From DATEPR01 sp036503065 (GTDB lineage Bacteria > Actinomycetota > Actinomycetes > Mycobacteriales > Pseudonocardiaceae), in contig DASXXM010000079.1 in assembly GCA_036503065.1 (NCBI GenBank), forward strand, positions 1 through 14,278: a DNA stretch of 14,278 bases. Direction: 5' to 3'. Made by a program: the position numbers and the translations under genes. Under the pieces are notes generated by a model. That model had not been told where the DNA came from, searched no databases, and saw only the letters and a program-made list of their open reading frames with translations. Below are positions 7,486 to 13,984 of the stretch, piece after piece (position 1 is the stretch's first letter; every line of letters begins with the position of its first letter).

Positions 7486-7977
7486 TCAGCTGTGCGCGCG
7501 GTGCTCGGCAGAGCGGGCCAGCAGCTGTCGGTGCACCAGCTCCGGCACGAGGTGCGCGACGTCGCCGCCGTACTGGGCGACCTCCTTCACCAGCGAGCTG
7601 GACAGGAAGCTCCACAGCGGATTCGTCGGCATGAACAGGGTTTCCACGCCGGAGAGCTGCTGGTTCATCTGGGCCATCTGCAACTCGTAGTCGAAGTCGC
7701 TGACCGCGCGCAGGCCCTTCACGATCGCGTTCACGTCGTGCTGGCGGCAGTAGTCGACGAGCAGGCCGTGCCACGAGTCGACCCGGACCGTCGGCAGGTG
7801 CGCGGTCACCGCGCGGAGCATGTCGATCCGCTCGTCGACGCTGAACATGCCCTGCTTGGTCTTGTTGATCAGCACCGCGACGACGACCTCGTCGAACAGT
7901 CCGGTCGCCCGCTCCACGATGTCGATGTGGCCGTTGGTGACCGGGTCGTACGAGCCGGGATAGACCGCACGCCTCAT
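7486..7977 (-). CDS. coaD: Phosphopantetheine adenylyltransferase
   Basis: 163 residues, the usual length. It transfers AMP from ATP to 4'-phosphopantetheine, the penultimate step of coenzyme A synthesis. The nucleotidyltransferase motif T-N-G-H (residues 14-17, in GSYDPVTNGH) and the C-terminal ATP-binding loop SSSLVKE (126-132) followed by VAQYGGDVAHLVP are intact. NAIVKGLRAVSDFDYE (about 83-98) is the typical substrate-binding stretch. It follows rsmD by 56 bases on the same strand, a common pairing. The ATG has no Shine-Dalgarno, but TACCGT lies seven bases upstream (7990 to 7985 on the minus strand), which would fit a leaderless transcript from a promoter in the rsmD-coaD gap. Confidence 0.97.
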   Translation of the reverse strand: MRRAVYPGSYDPVTNGHIDIVERATGLFDEVVVAVLINKTKQGMFSVDERIDMLRAVTAHLPTVRVDSWHGLLVDYCRQHDVNAIVKGLRAVSDFDYELQMAQMNQQLSGVETLFMPTNPLWSFLSSSLVKEVAQYGGDVAHLVPELVHRQLLARSAEHRAHS

Positions 7978-7984
7978 GCAGCGG

Positions 7985-7990
7985 ACGGTA
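7985..7990 (-). promoter_or_regulatory. Possible -10 element of coaD, leaderless
   Basis: The minus strand reads TACCGT, a TAnnnT-type -10, with seven bases to the ATG at 7977. No clear -35 was found. The spacing would place the first transcribed base at or next to the start codon. Confidence 0.3.
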
Positions 7991-8033
7991 GCAGCCGCGA
8001 CACGCCCGTGCGCGCTCCGATGTGAGGCATGCC

Positions 8034-8588
8034 TCAGTGCGGTTCGATCCAGTAGGTGGCGGTGTCGCCGTAGCGGCGGGAACGGATCATCGCCAGACCG
8101 TCCGGCAGGGTCGGTTCGCCGTCGCGTGCGGCGCGTTCCAGCACCAGCACGCCGTCGGCGGCCAGCCAGCCGCCCGCCGGCAACCGGTCGAGCACCACGG
8201 CCAGGTCGGCATCGGGCAGGCCGTAGGGCGGGTCGGCCAGGATCACGTCGAACGGTTCGACGGCCGGCGCGGCCAGGATCGCCTCGACAGGGCCGGCCAG
8301 CACAACGGCGCCGGATAGGCCGAGCGTGGCCGCGTTGCGGCGCAAGACGTCCAGCGCGCGACGGTCGGATTCCACGAAGGTGGCCGTTGCCGCACCCCGG
8401 GACAGCGCTTCGAGGCCGAGCGCGCCGGAACCGGCATAGAGGTCCAGCACCCGGGCGCCGGCCAGCCCGATGGTGGCCTCCAGCGAGCTGAACATGGCCT
8501 CACGGACACGTTCGGAGGTGGGCCGGGTGCCGCTGGGCGGCACGGCCAGCCGCCGCCCGCCTGCCGATCCGGCCACGATCCTGGTCAC
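8034..8588 (-). CDS. rsmD: 16S rRNA (guanine966-N2)-methyltransferase
   Basis: 184 residues from a GTG start (MTRIVAGSAGGRRLAVPPSG, a strongly conserved N-terminus with RPTSERVREAMFSSL at about 22-36). It methylates N2 of G966 of 16S rRNA in the assembled 30S subunit using S-adenosylmethionine. The SAM-binding loop is LDLYAGSGALGLEALSRGA (48-66), with the acidic end of the next strand at FVESD (71-75). The catalytic motif DPPY is at 119-122. It leads a likely two-gene unit with coaD, 56 bases on, and diverges from helD. The assignment is secure from motifs and context. Confidence 0.96.
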   Translation of the reverse strand: MTRIVAGSAGGRRLAVPPSGTRPTSERVREAMFSSLEATIGLAGARVLDLYAGSGALGLEALSRGAATATFVESDRRALDVLRRNAATLGLSGAVVLAGPVEAILAAPAVEPFDVILADPPYGLPDADLAVVLDRLPAGGWLAADGVLVLERAARDGEPTLPDGLAMIRSRRYGDTATYWIEPH

Positions 8589-8746
8589 CCGGACATGGTC
8601 CCCGATCGGTGTTCGACCCGTACCACCGACGTTACCGCGTGCATTGTTTCGTGCACATCAGCCCGGCGCATGATTCGCGTCCGATCGGGACGGCGTACCG
8701 TCTTCATCTGGCCATTTTCGTTCAGCGTGAGATGCAGGAGCGCCCG
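8589..8746. promoter_or_regulatory. Divergent rsmD-helD control region
   Basis: A 158-base gap between divergent genes. It holds two direct copies of CGTGCA (8638-8643 and 8650-8655) that also form the inverted repeat GTGCA-N8-TGCAC (8639-8656), a plausible operator. TACCGT at 8696-8701 could be a -10 element for helD, leaving a leader of about 40 bases. No matching -35 stands out. The classical rifamycin-associated element could not be recognised by eye. Confidence 0.35.
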
Positions 8747-10897
8747 GTGTCGCAGGACTCCATCCGGCAGGACTCCCTCAGGACGGCCGAGACCGCGGTC
8801 GAGCAACGGCATGTCGACCTGGTGTACGCGCGGCTGGCCGAGGTCCGGTCCGAGACCGAGGCCATGCGTGACCGGGGCTACCAGCTCGCGCACGGCGCCG
8901 ACCGGGAGGCGATCTTCGAGCAGGCCCAGATGCTGATCGAGCGCGACGTGATGGTCCAGTACGCGAACAAGGTGTTGCAGTCGCTGGACGCCGAGCACGA
9001 GGGCCTGGTGTTCGGCCGGCTCGACCTGTCCGACCAGGATGACGACACGCGCGGCGAGGTCCTCTACATCGGCAGGCTCGGCCTGCGTGACGAGAACTTC
9101 GACAATCTGGTGCTGGACTGGCGGGCGCCCGCGTCGGCCGCGTTCTACCAGGCCACGGCCGAACACCCGATGGGGGTGCTGCGCCGCAGGGTGATCCGCT
9201 GCTCGCGGGAACGCGTGCTCGACATCGACGACGACGTGCTGGCGCCGGGCGCGCTGCCCGACGACATCCGGATCGTCGGCGACGGCGCGCTGATGGCGGC
9301 GCTGGGCCGGGCACGCGGCGACCAGATGCGCGACATCGTGGCCACGATCCAGAAGGAACAGGACGACGCGATCCGGGCCCCGTCGGCCGGGATCACCGAG
9401 ATCACCGGCGGGCCGGGCACCGGCAAGACCGCGGTCGCGCTGCACCGCGCGGCCTATCTCCTGTACCGGCACCGCCGCACGATGACCGGGGCCGGTGTGC
9501 TCGTGGTGGGGCCGTCGCCGGTGTTCACCAACTACATCTCGCGGGTGCTGCCGTCGATGGGCGAGGACAGCGCGGAACTGCGGGCGCTGGGCGAGGTGCT
9601 CGACGACGTCACCACGACCCGGCTGGACAGCGCGCGCGTCGCCGCGGTGAAGGGCTCGGCCCGGATGCTGCGGGTGCTGCGGCGGGCGATCCGGCTGACA
9701 CCGCCGGACGTGCCCGGCGAACTGCGCATCGTGTACCACGGCGAGGTGCTGCGGCTGGACACGATCGAGCTCGAACGCGTCCGGCGGACCGTGCACCGCA
9801 GGGGCGGGCTGCCCAACCGGTCCCGGGTGGACGCGGCTGAGGCGCTGTTGGAAGCGTTGTGGCGCAAGGCAGAGTCGTACATGGCGGATGACAGGGCAGC
9901 CAGCGGCGCCCGGCCCTACCGGGCCCGCCGCGACGACCTGGTCACCGAATTGGGCGAACGGATCGAGTTCCACCGTTTCCTGGTCGACTGGTGGCCGGTG
10001 CTCACCCCGGCCGGCGTGCTCGGCTGGCTGGCCAACCGCGGCCGGCTGGCACAGGCGGCGGGTCGGGTGCTGGACAGGACGGAGATCGACCTGCTGGCCG
10101 CATCGTGGGCGTCGCCGTCCCCGTCGGTTGCCGACGTGGCACTGCTGGACGAGCTGCGTGTCCTCATCGGCGAGCCACGCCGCCGCAGGTCGCGGCCTGA
10201 GGACCCGAAGCGGCGCGCCGACCACCCGCGCCGGCCCGCGCACTACGACGAGTACGCGCACATCGTGGTGGACGAGGCGCAGGACCTGTCCCCCATGCAG
10301 TGGCGGATGGTCGGGCGGCGCGGCCGGTACGCGAGCTGGACGATCGTCGGCGACCCGTTGCAGAGCGCGTGGCCGGACCCGGCCGAGACGATGGCGGCCC
10401 GGGACAACGCGCTGCGCTCGGTCCGGACGAAACGCCAGTTCGTGCTGCGCACCAACTACCGGAACTCGGCCGAGATCTTCGCCATGGCCGCCCGGGTGCT
10501 GGCCAATCAGTCGTCCCCGGACGACCTGCCGATCGCGGTCCGCAGTACCGGCGTGCAACCGTCGGTCCGGACGGTCACCGACGTCCTGGCCGAGACTCGC
10601 CGGGCCGCCACGGAACTGCTGGCCGAGGTCACCGGCACGGTCGGCGTGATCACCACGTTGGAGGGCGTGTCAGCCACGACAGCGGCCCTGGCCGACGTGG
10701 ACCCGGACCGCGTGCGGGTGGTCGGCAGCCTGGACGCGAAGGGCCTCGAGTACGACGCGGTCGTCGTGGTCACGCCGGAACGAATAATCGCGGAAGCGGC
10801 CACCCCGGCCGCCGGTCGGCGTTCGGTATACGTGGCGCTGACCAGGGCGACACAGCGCCTGACGGTCGTGACGACGGACGATTCCTGGTTGTCGTGA
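8747..10897 (+). CDS. helD: HelD-type UvrD-like ATPase, RNA polymerase-associated
   Basis: 716 residues from the GTG at 8747, chosen because GGAG (8737-8740) lies six bases upstream; the frame is open further 5', with an ATG at 8732, but that lacks such a site. HelD proteins use superfamily-1 ATPase domains to pry nucleic acids and idle complexes off RNA polymerase. The N-terminal coiled coil (about 10-70), which would reach into the secondary channel, is rich in Glu and Arg. Walker A is GGPGTGKTAV (221 on), Walker B is VVDEAQDLSPMQW (Asp509-Glu510), then GDPLQSAW, TNYRNSAEIF and the C-terminal VALTRATQRL. The size matches the roughly 700-750-residue actinobacterial class. Some members (HelR) give rifamycin tolerance. 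It is monocistronic and divergent from rsmD. Family is firm; a rifamycin role is inference. Confidence 0.92.
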   Translation: MSQDSIRQDSLRTAETAVEQRHVDLVYARLAEVRSETEAMRDRGYQLAHGADREAIFEQAQMLIERDVMVQYANKVLQSLDAEHEGLVFGRLDLSDQDDDTRGEVLYIGRLGLRDENFDNLVLDWRAPASAAFYQATAEHPMGVLRRRVIRCSRERVLDIDDDVLAPGALPDDIRIVGDGALMAALGRARGDQMRDIVATIQKEQDDAIRAPSAGITEITGGPGTGKTAVALHRAAYLLYRHRRTMTGAGVLVVGPSPVFTNYISRVLPSMGEDSAELRALGEVLDDVTTTRLDSARVAAVKGSARMLRVLRRAIRLTPPDVPGELRIVYHGEVLRLDTIELERVRRTVHRRGGLPNRSRVDAAEALLEALWRKAESYMADDRAASGARPYRARRDDLVTELGERIEFHRFLVDWWPVLTPAGVLGWLANRGRLAQAAGRVLDRTEIDLLAASWASPSPSVADVALLDELRVLIGEPRRRRSRPEDPKRRADHPRRPAHYDEYAHIVVDEAQDLSPMQWRMVGRRGRYASWTIVGDPLQSAWPDPAETMAARDNALRSVRTKRQFVLRTNYRNSAEIFAMAARVLANQSSPDDLPIAVRSTGVQPSVRTVTDVLAETRRAATELLAEVTGTVGVITTLEGVSATTAALADVDPDRVRVVGSLDAKGLEYDAVVVVTPERIIAEAATPAAGRRSVYVALTRATQRLTVVTTDDSWLS

Positions 10898-10939
10898 GTG
10901 TTGGTTGTCGAATCGTCGAAAACTCACCGGGCCAAGCCA

Positions 10940-10945
10940 TACCCT
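10940..10945 (+). promoter_or_regulatory. Possible -10 element of the first RHH gene, leaderless
   Basis: TACCCT followed by seven bases and the ATG at 10953, with no Shine-Dalgarno between. Upstream, GTGAGT (10894-10899) and ACTCAC (10922-10927) form an inverted repeat around TCGA-ATCG-TCGA, a possible operator or the end of the helD transcript. Confidence 0.35.
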
Positions 10946-10952
10946 GTGCCGC

Positions 10953-11201
10953 ATGGGCCAAGTAACCCTTGAGCTGAGCGAGGCAACCCTGCGGAAGGCC
11001 GGCGAGCTGGCCGCCAAGAAGGGCATGCCGCTGGACGCGTTCCTGGCGTACCAGATCGACGAACTGGTGGCGGCCAACGACCGCTACGAACGGGCGCGGG
11101 CATCGGTGGCACAACTGTTCCCGGAGACTGCCCAGGACCTGACGATCGACGACCCGCAGCACTTCTTCAACCGCTGGCAGAACGACCCACCCACCGCCTA
11201 A
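10953..11201 (+). CDS. Small ribbon-helix-helix protein, orphan antitoxin-like
   Basis: 82 residues from the ATG at 10953; a TTG start at 10905 would add 16 residues with no ribosome-binding site and is less likely. The N-terminus GQVTLELSEATLRKAGELAA has the beta-strand then helix pattern of RHH DNA-binding antitoxins (alternating hydrophobic strand residues V-L-L, then helix A), followed by KKGMPLDAFLAYQIDELVAA as helix B. The C-terminal tail (RASVAQLF to FFNRWQ) would be the toxin-binding part. It resembles the RHH protein at 13742-13984: TL-L-E-T-R-LAA-G and a shared A-RY--A segment. No toxin gene follows; the next 188 bases carry no recognisable PIN or other toxin fragment. It may regulate the LGFP-TIR unit or be a leftover antitoxin. 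Toxin-antitoxin membership is inference. Confidence 0.7.
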   Translation: MGQVTLELSEATLRKAGELAAKKGMPLDAFLAYQIDELVAANDRYERARASVAQLFPETAQDLTIDDPQHFFNRWQNDPPTA

Positions 11202-11390
11202 CCTCGGACTCACCGACCTGCTCGTGTCGGCCGCTTCGGTCTTCCTGGTCGCGAGATGGAAGTTCAGGTCAGGTGAAAAGCGGCTCGGATCTCCGCGAAC
11301 TCACGAGGCAAGCTCACCACTACAGTGGAGCTATCTGCGCGATACCTCCTACTGATCACCGAAGATTGCAAACCTGGACATAGGGAGCGA
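11202..11390 (+). other. Leader and promoter region of the LGFP-TIR unit
   Basis: 189 bases without a gene. TACAGT (11321-11326) is a possible -10 element about 65 bases before the LGFP start, with no convincing -35. A tandem CAGGT-CAGGT lies near 11264-11274, and ACTCACCG here also occurs in front of the first RHH gene. AGGGAG at 11382-11387 is the likely ribosome-binding site. No toxin remnant was seen. Confidence 0.35.
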
Positions 11391-12218
11391 ATGGACCTGC
11401 ACGACCAGGACCCGGTCGATACCGAGCACACGGTACGGCAGAGAAAGGGAGGTCGCCTGCCGGCCATCGGCATCGCTGCAGCAGCCGTCGCGCTGGCCGT
11501 TGCGGCCACCACCTTGCCATCGGCGCTCAACCCTCTTGCCGAGGAGCGCTTCTGCGATAAGCCGTGGGTGCTCAAGGGTCCAATCTTGGCCAAATACAAA
11601 GAGCTGGGCGGCCCGGACAAGGCGCCCTATTGCCCGGTGGGCCCGATAACGGCCACCCCGGACGGGCACGGCCAGTACGCTCAATTCCACGACGGCCTGA
11701 TCTACTGGAGCGACAATACCGGTGCACACCCGGTCTGGGGTGAGATCAGCAAGAAATGGGAAGCACTCGGACGAGCGGCCGGGAAGCTCGGGTACCCTAT
11801 GGCCGATGAGCAGGAGACGGACAAGGGTGGCCGGCGCCAAGAATTCCAGCACGGCACCATCTACTATTTCTCGCCCGCAGAAGGTGCGCACGCCGTGTGG
11901 GATGAAATCGGCGAGAAGTGGGGACAGCTGCATTGGGAAAGCGGGCCACTCGGGTTCCCGGTGACCGACGAACGCACAAATCCGGACGGCGGCAAGAGCC
12001 AGGACTTCGAAGGCGGCACGATAGCCTGGCACCCGTCGCGATCGCATGGCGCGCACGCCGTCCTGGTTAAAATCAAGGAGAAGTGGCTACAGCACGGCGC
12101 AGAAAACGGCGACTACGGCTACCCTGTCGCCGATGAGGTCTACCGCGACTCCGTGTACAGCCAGGAATTCGAAAGGGGAGTGATCAGATGGGACGTGGTC
12201 ATCGGTGGATATCGCTAA
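11391..12218 (+). CDS. Membrane-anchored LGFP-repeat protein
   Basis: 275 residues from the ATG at 11391 with AGGGAG three bases upstream. A charged cytoplasmic N-terminus (1-22, ending RQRKGGR) is followed by one hydrophobic segment (about 23-42), a signal anchor or signal peptide with no lipobox. The outside part has LGFP-type repeats of about 50 residues: a degenerate first copy (72-85), then KLGYPMADE (132-140), PLGFPVTDE (186-194) and DYGYPVADE (241-249). Each of the first three is followed by a G-x-I-Y/A-W strand and GAH-x-V, as in GTIYYFSPAEGAHAVW. LGFP repeats anchor corynebacterial and mycobacterial proteins to the cell wall. Cys55 and Cys81 could form a disulphide. The TIR gene overlaps or abuts its stop, so the two products are probably made together. 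Base composition is visibly less G/C-rich than in helD. A wall-sensing role is inference. Confidence 0.85.
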   Translation: MDLHDQDPVDTEHTVRQRKGGRLPAIGIAAAAVALAVAATTLPSALNPLAEERFCDKPWVLKGPILAKYKELGGPDKAPYCPVGPITATPDGHGQYAQFHDGLIYWSDNTGAHPVWGEISKKWEALGRAAGKLGYPMADEQETDKGGRRQEFQHGTIYYFSPAEGAHAVWDEIGEKWGQLHWESGPLGFPVTDERTNPDGGKSQDFEGGTIAWHPSRSHGAHAVLVKIKEKWLQHGAENGDYGYPVADEVYRDSVYSQEFERGVIRWDVVIGGYR

Positions 12219-12222
12219 CCGA

Positions 12223-13674
12223 ATGGAACGCAGCAGCCTCTTCAGTCGGACACTCGGCAGGCGGGTGCCGAACCATGGCGGGGGCATTTTCATCAACTAT
12301 CGGCAGCGAACCAATGTTGGCTGCCTGACCGACCACGCCCAGTTCGTCGAGGCTCTGGCCAACCGACTGGGCACCCACTTCGGACACGATCAGGTGTTCG
12401 TCGACACCACCGGGATTAAAGCTGGCGAACCGTATCCGGAGAAGCTCGAGCAAAAGCTGAACAGTCTCGATGTACTGATAGCGGTCATCCATCGGAACTG
12501 GCTCCAAGATCTTGCCGATCGACTCAGCTCCGCCGATCTCGACTGGGTCAGACACGAGATCGTCACCGCACTTGACAATGGGAAATTGGTCATCCCCGTT
12601 CTGCTGGACGAGATCAAACCGCTCAAACGTAGCCAACTGCCGCTCGACCTCGAACGCTTCGCCATACGTCAGGCGGTCCAGTTCGAGTTCGGCAAGTGGA
12701 CCGAGGGAATGGCCAAGCTGATTGCCGAGTTGGAACGGCACGTCGCACCGCGCTACCAGCAACCGTCCACCGAACAGTCGGCATCCGACCCACGCCGTCG
12801 ACGATGGCTGCTTCCGCTGTTGACCATCCTGTGCCCTGCCGCTGTCGTCGCGCCGTCGCTGGTGGCTCTTTCGGCCCATTTCAAACCGGGAGAAGGCGCG
12901 GTGGTCATGGCCACGGTCGCGCGCACACTCGCCTGGCTACTGATCGTGGTAGTGGCCGCGAGCGGGATCAAGTACCTGCTCACCAGACGGCTCGGCTGGA
13001 TCGATGAGCGGCTGGCAGAGCTACCGCGCACCACCAAGGCCAACATGGTCCTAAGTCTCTCCATCGCTGGTCTGATCATTCTGAGCGTGCTGGCCAACAC
13101 AGCGCTCGGCATCGAACTGGGCCTGCCGGTCATCGGAGTCGCCGTCGTCATCGCCGTATGGCTCGGCGCGGTGTGGTTGCGCGACAGGGACAAGCTGGCG
13201 CAGTGGCCGCCCGACGATGTCGATGCCAACCCAGCGGCCATCCGTGGTGCCGTGGCACGCCTACGCGAGCGCATGGGCGAATGGCAGGCACCGCTGCCCC
13301 GGATACAGCGCGACCAGGCCACCCATGCGTCGGGGCAGAATCGGCAGGCGATCCAGCGGCTGCGTCTGCTGAACGACGAAGGCCGGCATCGCTGGTGGCG
13401 CTCGGTCCCGGCCTCGCTGTACCTGGCCAACGCCGTGCTCCTGGCGGCGACCGTCGGCGCAACCGGCACGGCCGTGGTGCTGTACCTCGACGGCGGCGAA
13501 CGTCGTTGGGTGCTCTACCTGTGGTCAGCCTGTGTCGTCGCACTCGGCGGCCTGAGCGCCCTGGCCAGCGCAAAGATCGCTGCCCGGCGGGCGCACTGGC
13601 TGCGCGCCACTGTCCTGACGGACATACCGGCGAAAGTGGATGCCCTCGACCAGGACCTTGCCAAACTCGAGTAG
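12223..13674 (+). CDS. TIR-domain protein with six membrane segments
   Basis: 483 residues from the ATG at 12223, four bases after the LGFP stop; an in-frame GTG at 12205 would overlap it by 14 bases. Neither has a clear Shine-Dalgarno, so translational coupling is likely. The TIR domain (about 19-170) starts GGGIFINYR (19-27) and contains VFVDTTGIKAGEPY (58-71) and LDVLIAVIHRNWL (82-94). In DWVRHEIVTALDNGKLVIPV, Glu112 aligns with SARM1 Glu642 in WVHKEIVTAL, the NAD glycohydrolase residue. After a basic stretch (RRRR, 191-194) come membrane segments at about 195-217, 231-252, 275-296, 300-319, 399-422 and 429-450. A cytoplasmic loop of about 75 residues (320-395) separates the fourth and fifth. 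The TIR domain should be cytoplasmic. NAD cleavage and a defence role are inferred from the family. Confidence 0.88.
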   Translation: MERSSLFSRTLGRRVPNHGGGIFINYRQRTNVGCLTDHAQFVEALANRLGTHFGHDQVFVDTTGIKAGEPYPEKLEQKLNSLDVLIAVIHRNWLQDLADRLSSADLDWVRHEIVTALDNGKLVIPVLLDEIKPLKRSQLPLDLERFAIRQAVQFEFGKWTEGMAKLIAELERHVAPRYQQPSTEQSASDPRRRRWLLPLLTILCPAAVVAPSLVALSAHFKPGEGAVVMATVARTLAWLLIVVVAASGIKYLLTRRLGWIDERLAELPRTTKANMVLSLSIAGLIILSVLANTALGIELGLPVIGVAVVIAVWLGAVWLRDRDKLAQWPPDDVDANPAAIRGAVARLRERMGEWQAPLPRIQRDQATHASGQNRQAIQRLRLLNDEGRHRWWRSVPASLYLANAVLLAATVGATGTAVVLYLDGGERRWVLYLWSACVVALGGLSALASAKIAARRAHWLRATVLTDIPAKVDALDQDLAKLE

Positions 13675-13675
13675 A

Positions 13676-13689
13676 CCGGCCGCCGCCGG
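13676..13689 (+). terminator. Possible hairpin after the TIR gene
   Basis: CCGGC-CGCC-GCCGG begins one base after the TIR stop codon. It makes a five-pair G/C stem with a four-base loop and has no U-tract. It could end the LGFP-TIR transcript before the second RHH gene. Confidence 0.3.
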
Positions 13690-13711
13690 ACCGGTCGGAC
13701 GCCAAAGTCTA

Positions 13712-13735
13712 TTACGTGTACCAGGTAAATAGACT
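13712..13735 (+). promoter_or_regulatory. Operator and -10 candidate of the second RHH gene
   Basis: An imperfect palindrome with outer arms TTAC-N9-GTAA (13712-13728) overlaps a -10-like TAGACT (13730-13735), which stops six bases before the ATG at 13742. No Shine-Dalgarno is present, so a leaderless mRNA is likely. Autorepression by the RHH product at such a palindrome would be usual for this family. Confidence 0.45.
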
Positions 13736-13741
13736 GTGGAC

Positions 13742-13984
13742 ATGGCACGCAGCAACCTCACTCTCCAACTGGACGAGGACACGATGCGCGAACTCAGAGT
13801 GCTCGCAGCGGAGGAAGGCACGTCGGCGAGCGCACTGATGGCGCAGTTCGTCCACAAGGTCACCGCAGCGAGAACGCGTTATCGAGAAGCGATGCGGGTG
13901 GCGCTCGAGTCGATGGACGAGGCTGCCGCAACCTCCCGTTCGGTACCTCGGTGGACCCGCGAGGAGATCAACGACCGGCGGTAA
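13742..13984 (+). CDS. Ribbon-helix-helix antitoxin (VapB-like)
   Basis: 80 residues from the ATG at 13742; a GTG two codons earlier is possible but would fall in the putative promoter. The RHH fold is clear: strand NLTLQL (about 5-10), helix A DEDTMRELRVLAAEEG and helix B SASALMAQFVHKVTAARTRY. The C-terminus SVPRWTREEINDRR is typical of VapB-type antitoxins whose tail wraps round a PIN-domain toxin. Directly after the stop lie broken pieces of just such a toxin, which supports the call. It is a paralogue of the RHH protein at 10953-11201; the two genes bracket the LGFP-TIR unit. With the toxin dead, it may persist as a free antitoxin or as a DNA-binding repressor. Confidence 0.85.
   Translation: MARSNLTLQLDEDTMRELRVLAAEEGTSASALMAQFVHKVTAARTRYREAMRVALESMDEAAATSRSVPRWTREEINDRR

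Noticed and set aside
8585..10558. A 657-codon open frame on the - strand
   Set aside because: It lies antisense to helD, whose motifs are intact. The translation is rich in His, Arg, Pro and Val without any recognisable domain.
11852..11861. Third copy of GCACGGCACC, considered as a repeat-family member
   Set aside because: It lies inside the LGFP coding sequence and encodes part of the conserved HGT stretch, so it is explained by the protein.
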